Assembly (NCBI RefSeq): GCF_000603945.1
Contig: NZ_AXCW01000003.1
Coordinates: forward strand, 1-39,642
Reading direction: 5' to 3'
DNA length: 39,642 nucleotides
Origin: Actinotalea ferrariae CF5-4
GTDB lineage: Bacteria; Actinomycetota; Actinomycetes; Actinomycetales; Cellulomonadaceae
The position numbers and the translations under genes were made by a program. How positions within the stretch are numbered: the stretch's first letter is position 1; each line of letters starts with the position of its first letter. Of this stretch, positions 7,785 to 17,600 are shown one piece after another. Below the pieces are notes generated by a model. It was not told the DNA's origin, did not search any database, and was given only the letters and a program-made list of their open reading frames with translations.

Positions 7785-8138
7785 ATGAGCGTGCGCACCC
7801 TGCCCCTGACCGACGTCACCGTCTGCAGCGCCCCGCTCGTCCGCGACCCGATGGGCCCGGACCGCGCGACGGACCTCGCCCGGGCGTTCAAGGCCCTCGG
7901 GGACCCGGCACGCCTCCGGCTGCTCTCCCTCATCGGCGCGCACCACGGCGGCAGCGCCTGCGTCTGCGACCTCACCGAGCCGCTCGGCCTGAGCCAGCCC
8001 ACCGTGTCCCACCACCTCCGGGTCCTGCGCGAGGCCGGCCTGGTCACCAGCGAGCGCCGCGGCACCTGGGTGCACTACACGCTGGTGCCCGGCGCGCTCG
8101 GTGCGCTCGCCGTCGTCCTGGCGGACGAGGCCGGCTGA
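7785..8138 (+). CDS. arsR: ArsR/SmtB family arsenic-responsive repressor
   Basis: This is a 117-residue winged-helix repressor. The DNA-recognition helix is in LGLSQPTVSHHLRVLREAGLV (about residues 67-87), followed by the wing SERRGTWVHYTL. Cys59 and Cys61 in ACVCDLTEPL form the CxC of the alpha-3-type arsenic site, and Cys14 near the N-terminus could be a third ligand as in other actinobacterial ArsR proteins. The ATG at 7785 is used: an upstream ATG at 7777 runs into a stop after three codons. There is no good Shine-Dalgarno sequence, so the transcript may be leaderless or nearly so. It is divergent from arsD across two matching operators. Confidence 0.92.
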   Translation: MSVRTLPLTDVTVCSAPLVRDPMGPDRATDLARAFKALGDPARLRLLSLIGAHHGGSACVCDLTEPLGLSQPTVSHHLRVLREAGLVTSERRGTWVHYTLVPGALGALAVVLADEAG

Positions 8139-8205
8139 CCCGACGGGCCGACGTCGACCGCGGACGGCCCGCCGGCCACGCGGCGGACGGTCTCGCGAGC
8201 ACCAT

Positions 8206-8283
8206 CGTGGAGGGTTCACCGCGTCTCCCGCGGGAGATGCTCCACGTCCACCCGCGCCGACCGGCCCGGCACCCCCGGGTGCC
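8206..8283. terminator. nested hairpins between arsR and the ABC-F gene
   Basis: CGTGGAG (8206-8212) pairs with CTCCACG (8240-8246) and encloses the perfect palindrome TCTCCCGCGGGAGA (8224-8237). A second hairpin, GGCACC/GGTGCC (8268-8283), lies right after the stop of the minus-strand gene. Together they could end transcription from both sides. Confidence 0.4.
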
Positions 8284-8290
8284 CGACGCG

Positions 8291-9937
<1,647 letters not shown>

Positions 9938-10071
9938 GGTGACCATCCTCCCGTGCCCGGACCGTGCCCCCGCGCCGAGGCGGTGCCCGTCACGGCACGG
10001 TGCGGGCGCGGGCGCGGGTGCGACCGCAGGAGAGGGGTGTCGAGCGGCAGAGCAGGGGAGTCCGCGGCCCG

Positions 10072-11280
10072 TCAGGCGCGGCGCGACGCCGTGACCGTGA
10101 ACGTGGGGTTGCGGTGGACCTGGCGGGTCGGGCCGACGAGCCGCTCCAGGACGGGTCGGTACTGCAGGTGGGAGTTCCACACCGCCCACAGCTCGCCCCC
10201 CGGCCGCAGCGCCCGGCCGGCCTCGGCGAAGAGGTGCCGGGCGATGCCGGTGTGCACGGCCGCACCCGTGTGGAACGGCGGGTTGAGGACGACGAGGTCG
10301 ACCGAGGCGTCCGGCACCGATGCCAGCCCGTGGTCCCGCCGGACGGTCACCCGGTCCGCGACGCCGTTGGCGGCGGCGGTGGCGTGCGCCGAGGCGGCGG
10401 CCGCGGCGGAGACGTCGGTCGCGAGCACCTGCGCCCCGGGGTGGGTGCGCGCGAGCAGCGTGGCCAGGACGCCCGTCCCGCAGCCCAGGTCCACCGCCGA
10501 CGCCGCGTCCGGCACCGCCCGCTCGACGAACGGGGCCAGCGCCCGGGTGCCGAGGTCGACGCGGGCGCCGGCGAACGCCCCCGGGTACGCGCAGACGACG
10601 AGGTCCAGGTCGGCGTCGTGATGGCGCGCCGGCGTGCCCCAGCGGGTGTCGCCGGCCGTGGCGGTCGCGTCGTCGTCGGGCCGACGCGGGCCGGTCGCGA
10701 CGAGGACCCGCGACTTCTGCCGTGCGAGGCGGGCCTGGAGCTCGGCGAAGTGCCGCCCGAGGACGCCGTTCATCGCGGGGGTCATGTGCTTGACGCGGCC
10801 CCCCGCGAGCAGCACGACGTCGGGGGCCGCGTGCGCCGCCACGAGGGCGGCGACGTCGTCGAGGGCGTCGAGCGACCGCGGGAGCTGCAGCAGGATGACG
10901 CGGGCGCCGCGCACGAGGTCGGGGGTGAAGGGCAGCTGCGTGAAGAGCGCGTCGGTCGAGGACGGCGTCACCAGGCCCGCCCGCTCCGCGTTCGCCGCGA
11001 GCGCCAGCTCCCCCGTCAGCTCGTCCTGGTGGACCCGCACCCCGGTCGCGCCGTGCAGCGCGACCGCGCCGAGGGTCAGCGCGCCGTACCGGTCCCCGAC
11101 GACGACGACCTCGCCCGGGCCGGCCGTCGCGAGGGCGGCCGCGGCCTCGTCGAGGAGGAGCCGGTCGGTCGCGTCGACCGCGACCAGGTCCGGCGCCTCG
11201 ACGTCGGGGGCCCGCCGGAGCGCGTCGAAGGAGAAGGCGGTGGCCTGGGTCGGGCGCGGCGCGTCGGGAGGGGTCGTCAC
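10072..11280 (-). CDS. class I SAM-dependent methyltransferase, RsmC/RlmG-like
   Basis: This 402-residue protein has the two-domain plan of RsmC/RlmG enzymes, which methylate N2 of a guanine in rRNA. The N-terminal half (about 1-200) is a degenerate methyltransferase-like domain. The C-terminal half has the SAM-binding VDLGCGTGVLATLLA and the catalytic LNPPFHTG, the NPPF motif of base N-methyltransferases. The start is the GTG at 11280 (VTTPPDAPRP). The ribosome-binding site is weak, but no other start fits. The exact target base is not known. The gene is divergent from the large SpoIIE-type phosphatase, with about 140 bp between the starts. Confidence 0.85.
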   Translation of the reverse strand: MTTPPDAPRPTQATAFSFDALRRAPDVEAPDLVAVDATDRLLLDEAAAALATAGPGEVVVVGDRYGALTLGAVALHGATGVRVHQDELTGELALAANAERAGLVTPSSTDALFTQLPFTPDLVRGARVILLQLPRSLDALDDVAALVAAHAAPDVVLLAGGRVKHMTPAMNGVLGRHFAELQARLARQKSRVLVATGPRRPDDDATATAGDTRWGTPARHHDADLDLVVCAYPGAFAGARVDLGTRALAPFVERAVPDAASAVDLGCGTGVLATLLARTHPGAQVLATDVSAAAAASAHATAAANGVADRVTVRRDHGLASVPDASVDLVVLNPPFHTGAAVHTGIARHLFAEAGRALRPGGELWAVWNSHLQYRPVLERLVGPTRQVHRNPTFTVTASRRA

Positions 11281-11384
11281 CGTCCGAGGGTAGGTGGCCG
11301 CGCCGGACGCCCCGGCCGGGCAGGCACGCGCGCCGCCCGGGCAGGACCCGTGCGCCCCGACCGGCGGACCGCCGCGTCCGCGGC

Positions 11385-11390
11385 TACGCT
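11385..11390 (+). promoter_or_regulatory. putative -10 box of the SpoIIE-type gene
   Basis: TACGCT fits the actinobacterial TAnnnT -10 pattern and lies 30 bp upstream of the GTG. No convincing -35 was seen. GGAGGAGGG follows just before the start codon. Confidence 0.4.
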
Positions 11391-11419
11391 GCCGGACACC
11401 GACCCACGGAGGAGGGCGC

Positions 11420-14377
11420 GTGCCCGATCCGCAGCAGCCGGGCGTCGACACCGCCCCGCCCGCGACGGTCCCCGGCCGGTCCGGGCCCTCCCCGCGCGAC
11501 GTGCTCGGGTCCGACGACGCAGCGGAGACCCTCGTGGGCCTCCTCGGTGCCCCGGCGGTGCGGGCCGCCCGCGTCGGGACGTTCGCGTGGGACCTGCGCT
11601 CCGGCACCGTCGCGGTCGACCGTGCCTTCGCCGCCCTGCTCGGGCTGGACGACCTCGTCGCGACCGGGGGCGACGTCGAGGCGACCGTGCTCCCCGTCGA
11701 CGGGATCGCCGACCGCCTCCACCCCCACGACCGGGCACGCATCGCCCAGGCCCTGCTGGGCGGTCGCGAGGGCGAGGACGAGATCACGGTCGAGTACCGC
11801 GCCCTGGACACCACCGACGAGCCGCGCTGGCTGCTCACCCACGCCCGCCTCGTGCGCGACGACGCCGGGGCGGTGCTGGGTGCGGTGGGGTCGGTGATCG
11901 ACAGCACGAGCCTCTCGCAGGGCGAGGCCCGCACGACCCGGCTGCTCGAGGCGATGCCCACGGCCCTGTTCCTCCTCGACCGGGACTGGCGCTTCACGTA
12001 CCTCAACGCGGAGGCGGAGCGCATGCTCGGGCGGTCCCGCCGGGACACCCTCGGTCGGGACCTCTGGGAGCTCTACCCGGACTCGGTGGGCACGGTCTGG
12101 GAGGAGCGGTACCGGCACGCGGTCGAGACCGGGCAGCCGGTGGTCTTCGACGTCCAGCCGCCGGCGCCGCCCGTGCGCTGGCTCGAGGTGCGCGCCTGGC
12201 CGGGGCCGGACGGGCTCGCGGTCTACCTCCTCGACGTGACGCAGGCCCGGGACGCGACGCACGCGCTCGAGCACGCGGCCCGCCGCGGTTCGCTGCTCGC
12301 CGAGATCACGGCGGTGCTCGCCGGCAGCGCCGACCCGGAGGACGCGGTGCGGGCGCTCGCGGACCGCGTCGTGCCCGAGCTCGCCGACTGGGCGATCGTC
12401 ACGCTCGTGGTCGAGGACGGGAACCGGGTGCCGTCGCTCCGGGACGTCGCGACCCGCCACGCCGACCCCGCCAGCCAGCCCCTGGCCGACCGCTACGCCG
12501 CGGTGCGGCTCCAGCAGCTCACGTCGGGCTCGTACGTCGACCGGGTCATGTCCACCGGCGAGATCGTGCACCTCGAGGCGGACGCGACGGCGAAGGTCCG
12601 GGCCGTCCTGCGGCCGGGCGAGGCGCGGGACCTCCTCGACGCGCTGGCCCCGCACACGGGGACGCTGCTGCCGCTGCGCGCCCGGGGCCGGACGCTCGGC
12701 CTGCTGAGCCTCTTCAACCACGACGGCCGCCCCTCCCTGGACCAGGACGAGCTGCGGCTCGCCGAGGAGATCGCGGCCCGGGCCGGTCTGGCCCTGGACA
12801 ACGCCCGCCTGCGCGAGCGCCAGGTGCGCCTCGCCGAGCGCCTCCAGCGCTCGATGCTGACCGAGCCGGTGCGCGGGGAGGACCTCCGGATCGCGGTCCG
12901 GTACGTGCCCTCGGCGGAGGCGGCCCAGGTGGGGGGCGACTGGTACGACGCGTTCCGCGACGCGGACGGCTCGACGCTCGTGGTCATCGGCGACGTCGTC
13001 GGCCACGACAACGAGGCGGTGGCGGCGATGGGGCAGCTGCGCTCCCTGCTGCGCGGGATCGCCGTCTCCGAGGGGCCCACGCGGTCCACGCCCGGCGCGC
13101 TGCTGCACCAGCTCGACCGGGCCGTCGAGCTGCTCCAGGTCAGCACGATGGCGTCGCTGGTCGTCGCGCGCCTCGAGCCCACCGCCGACGGCGACCACCT
13201 GCTCCACTGGTCCAACGCGGGCCACCCACCGCCGCTCCTGCTGTCCCCCGACGGCGAGGTGCGCCCGCTCGTGGCGGACCGCCGTGACCTGTTCGTCGGG
13301 GTGACGGTCGACGCCCAGCGCACCGACTCCACGGTCCGGGTCGGGACGGGCACGACCGTGCTCCTCTACACCGACGGCCTCGTGGAGCGGCGCGACCGGC
13401 CGGCCCGCGACGGCGTCCTGGACCTCCAGCAGGTGCTGCGCGGCCTGGGGCCCCTGGACCTGGAGGACCTGTGCGACGCGGTCCTGGAGCGCATGCTCCC
13501 GGACCGGGCCCAGGACGACGTCGCGCTCCTGGCCGTGCAGGTGAGCCCCGACGACGACGCGCCCGCGACGGCCGACGAGACGATCGCCCGCACGCCTGGG
13601 ACACTCGCCGGGTGGCCGCCCTCCGCAGAGACCCACGGCACCGTCGTGCGTGAGGACCGCCACCTGTTCACCATCGACCCGGACGCGCCGTTGGCTGAGG
13701 CCCGCGCATGGGCCTCCGACCGCTCGGCGGCGCTGGGGGCCGGTCCCGAGGAGCTCACCGTCGTCGCGCTCCTGACCAGCGAGGTCGCCTCCAACGCGAC
13801 CCGCCACGGCAGCGGCGGTGCGGTGCTGGAGGTGGTCGCGGTCGACGGCGGCGTGCGCATCACCGTGACCGACCACGGCGACGGCCTGCCGCAGGTGCTG
13901 CACCCCGACGCGGGCACGCCCGGCGGGCGGGGCGTGTGGCTCGTGTCGGAGCTGTCGCGGGCGTGGGGGGTCGAGCTGCTCCCCGGCGGGGGCAAGGCCG
14001 TGTGGTTCGAGGTGGAGGTGCCAGGGGTGATGGCGGAGGACGCGGACCAGGACGGCCACGGGTCGGTCCCGGACAGCGACGGCCCGGGCGGCAGGGACCG
14101 GACGGCCGAGGACGACGTCGCGGTGCTGGAGCTCACGGGCTACGTCGACGCCGACACCCGGGACGAGCTCCTCGTCCGCGTCGACGAGGTGCTCGCGAGC
14201 GGGCGGCCCGTCGTCGTGCGCTGCGAGGGCCTGGACTTCGTGGACTCGACCGGTCTGGCGGCGCTGAGCCGGCTCGCGACCGGGACGCCGGAGCCGCCGC
14301 GCATCGTCGGGGCGCCGGTCCAGCTCCGCCGCATGCTCCACCTCACCGGCCTGGACGCGCTGGTCCGCCTCGACTGA
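11420..14377 (+). CDS. PAS-PAS-GAF-SpoIIE phosphatase-RsbW kinase-STAS fusion protein
   Basis: This 985-residue cytosolic regulator joins every part of a partner-switching system. Two PAS domains (about 35-165 and 172-285) and a GAF domain (about 288-472) would sense a signal. A SpoIIE/PP2C phosphatase follows (about 490-705) with QVGGDWYDAF, VVIGDVVGHD and LLYTDGLVERRD, so its metal-binding Asp residues are present. Next is an RsbW-like histidine-kinase-type ATPase (about 744-866): N-box EVASNATRHG, VTDHGDGLP and GGRGVWLVSEL. The chain ends in a STAS domain (about 897-985) with FVDSTGLAAL, where Ser943 is the expected phosphorylation site. In Bacillus these activities are the separate RsbU, RsbW and RsbV proteins, which control SigB. 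No sigma gene is nearby. The GTG at 11420 has a strong GGAGGAGG site. Confidence 0.9.
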   Translation: MPDPQQPGVDTAPPATVPGRSGPSPRDVLGSDDAAETLVGLLGAPAVRAARVGTFAWDLRSGTVAVDRAFAALLGLDDLVATGGDVEATVLPVDGIADRLHPHDRARIAQALLGGREGEDEITVEYRALDTTDEPRWLLTHARLVRDDAGAVLGAVGSVIDSTSLSQGEARTTRLLEAMPTALFLLDRDWRFTYLNAEAERMLGRSRRDTLGRDLWELYPDSVGTVWEERYRHAVETGQPVVFDVQPPAPPVRWLEVRAWPGPDGLAVYLLDVTQARDATHALEHAARRGSLLAEITAVLAGSADPEDAVRALADRVVPELADWAIVTLVVEDGNRVPSLRDVATRHADPASQPLADRYAAVRLQQLTSGSYVDRVMSTGEIVHLEADATAKVRAVLRPGEARDLLDALAPHTGTLLPLRARGRTLGLLSLFNHDGRPSLDQDELRLAEEIAARAGLALDNARLRERQVRLAERLQRSMLTEPVRGEDLRIAVRYVPSAEAAQVGGDWYDAFRDADGSTLVVIGDVVGHDNEAVAAMGQLRSLLRGIAVSEGPTRSTPGALLHQLDRAVELLQVSTMASLVVARLEPTADGDHLLHWSNAGHPPPLLLSPDGEVRPLVADRRDLFVGVTVDAQRTDSTVRVGTGTTVLLYTDGLVERRDRPARDGVLDLQQVLRGLGPLDLEDLCDAVLERMLPDRAQDDVALLAVQVSPDDDAPATADETIARTPGTLAGWPPSAETHGTVVREDRHLFTIDPDAPLAEARAWASDRSAALGAGPEELTVVALLTSEVASNATRHGSGGAVLEVVAVDGGVRITVTDHGDGLPQVLHPDAGTPGGRGVWLVSELSRAWGVELLPGGGKAVWFEVEVPGVMAEDADQDGHGSVPDSDGPGGRDRTAEDDVAVLELTGYVDADTRDELLVRVDEVLASGRPVVVRCEGLDFVDSTGLAALSRLATGTPEPPRIVGAPVQLRRMLHLTGLDALVRLD

Positions 14378-14473
14378 CGGGTGACGGCGCGGGCCACCGG
14401 CGACCTCCGGCCGGCCGGGCTCGAACGCCTGACCATGATCCGCCTCTGGCCTGCAATGATGCGACTGCACGCA

Positions 14474-14485
14474 GAGAGCGCTCTC
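14474..14485. promoter_or_regulatory. LacI-type operator 1 upstream of the glucanase gene
   Basis: GAGAGCGCTCTC is a perfect 12-bp palindrome. It resembles the GGGAGCGCTCCC core bound by CebR/CelR sugar-responsive repressors in actinobacteria. Confidence 0.65.
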
Positions 14486-14494
14486 CCAGCATGC

Positions 14495-14506
14495 GAGATC
14501 GCTCTC
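14495..14506. promoter_or_regulatory. LacI-type operator 2 (imperfect)
   Basis: GAGATCGCTCTC differs from operator 1 at one base and starts exactly 21 bp after it, two helical turns. This suggests cooperative binding by the same repressor. Confidence 0.5.
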
Positions 14507-14544
14507 TGGAACCGGTTCCATTTTGCCCGGATCACAGTGATACT
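14507..14544 (+). promoter_or_regulatory. glucanase promoter with AACCGGTT-type operator
   Basis: TGGAACCGGTTCCA (14507-14520) is a perfect 14-bp palindrome of a second LacI-family type and directly abuts operator 2. GATACT at 14539-14544 is a good -10 candidate, which places this palindrome over the -35 region. A smaller inverted repeat, ATCAC-A-GTGAT (14531-14541), overlaps the -10. Confidence 0.5.
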
Positions 14545-14612
14545 GCCCATGGACCCGACCCCCCGGGGCCCGCGCGACGGCGCGCGGACGACGACTCCAA
14601 AGGTGGAGACAC

Positions 14613-17600
14613 GTGGCACGACGAAGGTGGATCGCGGCGGGACTCGTCCCCGTCACAGGACTGTCCATGGCCCTCTCCGCACCGGCCGCCGCGGCGACGG
14701 TGTCCGTCCTCGCGGACTTCGAGGGGCTCACGAACGAGCAGCTGACCGGCGCCGGGTTCTACGCGTACGGCGGCAACGGCGGCGGCGCGGGCTACGGCCT
14801 GGAGACCGTCGCCCCCGGCGACGCCCTCGCCCGCCCCGGGCAGACGGAGCCCACGACGGTCCTGTCCGTCGGCGCCGACGTCCCCGCCGGGTTCGCCGGC
14901 TGGGGCCAGAACTTCGCGTCCCCGCAGGACGCGTCGGCGTTCGACGGCCTCCAGTTCTGGATGCACGGCACCAACAGCGGCGCCGTCTTCCAGTCCGAGC
15001 TCATCGACGGCACCGACGGCGAGCGCTTCGACTACCCGCTGACCGACAGCTGGACCGGCTGGCAGCTCGTCCAGATCCCGTTCGCGGCCTACACCTACGC
15101 CACCGACTTCAACGAGGCGTCCGCCGACCGCGTGCTCACCACCACGGCGCTCCCCGGCTTCATCTTCCCGGTGGTCTCCACGACCGGCCCGGTGACCTGG
15201 AAGGTCGACGACGTCGCCTGGTACGCCGGCGCCGACGTCGCCCCCACCGTCCGGTTCGCCGCGGCGACGAGCGGCGTCACCGAGGGCGGCACCGCCACGG
15301 TCGAGGTGCGCCTCACGGTCGCCGCGACCGAGGACGTGACGGTCGACTGGACCACCGCCGACGGCACCGCCACGGCCGGCGAGGACTACACCGCCGCCGG
15401 CGGCACGCTGACGATCCCCGCGGGCAGCACCACGGCGTCCGTCCAGGTCATGACCGCGCAGGACACCGCCGTCGAGGGCAACGAGACGCTGACGCTCACC
15501 CTGGCGAACCCCACCGGGGCCGGCGCCACCCTCGGCACCGCGACCCACACCCTCACGATCCGCGACGACGACGCCGCCGAGGCCCAGCCGGTCTGGGACA
15601 ACACGCGCCTGGTCGAGGGCTTCGACACGGCCGGGCCGCTGCCCGTCACCCCGGACGGCGTGACCGGCGGGTACGAGTTCTTCGCCGACCCGACCGCGAC
15701 GGTCTCCGCCGCGGCCGAGGTGCCGCCGGCCCCCGCGCCGGGCAGCGACGCGGGCGACACCGCGCTGCGTCTGACGATGAAGGCGCCGTCGTTCGCCGGC
15801 GTCACCCAGAAGCTGGGTGAGCCGGGCGGCGCCTGGACCCCGCAGGACTGGAGCCGCTTCGACGGCCTGTCCTTCTGGTTCTACGGCACCAACAGCGGCA
15901 CGTCGCTCTTCGTGGACCTGCTGGACAACCGCAACCCGGGTGCCACCACGGACGACGCCGAGCGGCACAGCGTCGTCTTCACCGACGACACGGTCGGCTG
16001 GACGTACGTCGAGCTGCCGTTCAGCACCTTCACGCGCAAGGAGATCGGCAACGGGGCCCCCAACGACGGCCTCAACCTGACGGCCGTCCACGGCTGGGCG
16101 ATCGGCGCGACCGCCGTCCCGACCGAGCGCACCTGGTACCTCGAGGACGTCTCGCTCACGGTCCCCGAGACCGTCGTCGACGAGTTCGAGTACGACGGCG
16201 GCCTGCCCTCCGGCACGGACGCGAACGGCCTCGGCCTGGGCTTCCAGACCTACTCCGGCAACGGCGGGTCCGTCACCGCCGAGGTCGTCACCGACGAGCG
16301 CACGGCCGCCCGGCCGGGCGCCGAGGACGGCAACAGCGCCCTCGGCCTCACGCTCGACGTCCCGCACGGCACGTGGGCGGGCATCTCCCACGCGTTCTCG
16401 GCCGACGGCGTCTGGACGCCGCAGGACTGGAGCGGCTCGCAGGGCGTGAACTTCTGGCTGCTGGGCCAGGGCACGGGCGACACCGTCTACGTCGACGTCA
16501 TCGAGAACCGGTCGCCCGGCTCGACCCGCGACGACGCCGAGCGCTACAGCGCGTCGTTCACGGACGCCGACCCCGGCTGGACGTTCGTCGAGCTCGAGTG
16601 GGCCGACTTCACGCGCAAGGACATCGGCAACGGCGCCCCGAACGACGGCTTCACGCTGGACGAGGTGCACGGCTACGCGATCGGCGTCGCCCAGACCGAC
16701 GGGGAGCAGCAGTACCTCGTCGACCGCTTCACCCGGTGGGGCGCGAGCCTCGCCGACGTGCCGCTGCTCGTCGGCTTCGACCGCGGCGTCTACCAGGCCG
16801 CGGAGGGCGCACCCCAGACGGTCACCGTCACGCTCGGCCGCGCGGCGGAGGAGACCGTCACGGTCGACTACGCCACGCTGGACACCACGGACCGCACGCG
16901 GACCGAGGACGTCCCCGCCGCGCTCGGCCGCGACTACGTCGCCACGAGCGGCACGCTCACCTTCGCCCCCGGCGAGACGGAGAAGACCTTCTCCGTCGAG
17001 CTGCCCGACGACGACAAGGCCGAGCTCGACAAGACGGTCCAGGTGGCGCTCTCGGGCGTGACCGGCCCGGGTGAGCTCAGCCCGTTCGCGCGGTTCGCGA
17101 GCATCACCATCGAGGACGACGACGCCCGCGACCCCGCACTGATCGAGGACTTCGAGGACGAGGCGGGCCTGTGGCGCGCCGAGGGCTCGGCCCTCGACAC
17201 GATCCGCGTCACCGCCGGCGACGCCCTGGCCTACCGGGGCCAGGCGACCGACGAGGGCGTCGCCCGCATCACCGTGGAGGAGCCGGGTGCCACCGTGCGC
17301 CGGGACTTCGCCCAGTCGCAGGACTGGTCGGACGGCAAGGGCCTGACCTTCTGGTACCGCGGCACGGGCAGCGGCGAGCCGGTCACCCTCACCCTCCGCG
17401 ACGACGACGCCCCGGACCCCGGCCCCGACGGCTGGACCGAGCGCGTCTACTTCGACGACTTCGACGCCCCCGCCGGCACGCCGGTGGACCCGACGTCGTG
17501 GTCCAACGAGACCGGCGGCTGGGGCTGGGGCAACCAGGAGTCGCAGTTCTACACGCCTGGCTCGGAGAACGTGTGGCAGGACGGCGAGGGCAACCTCGAG

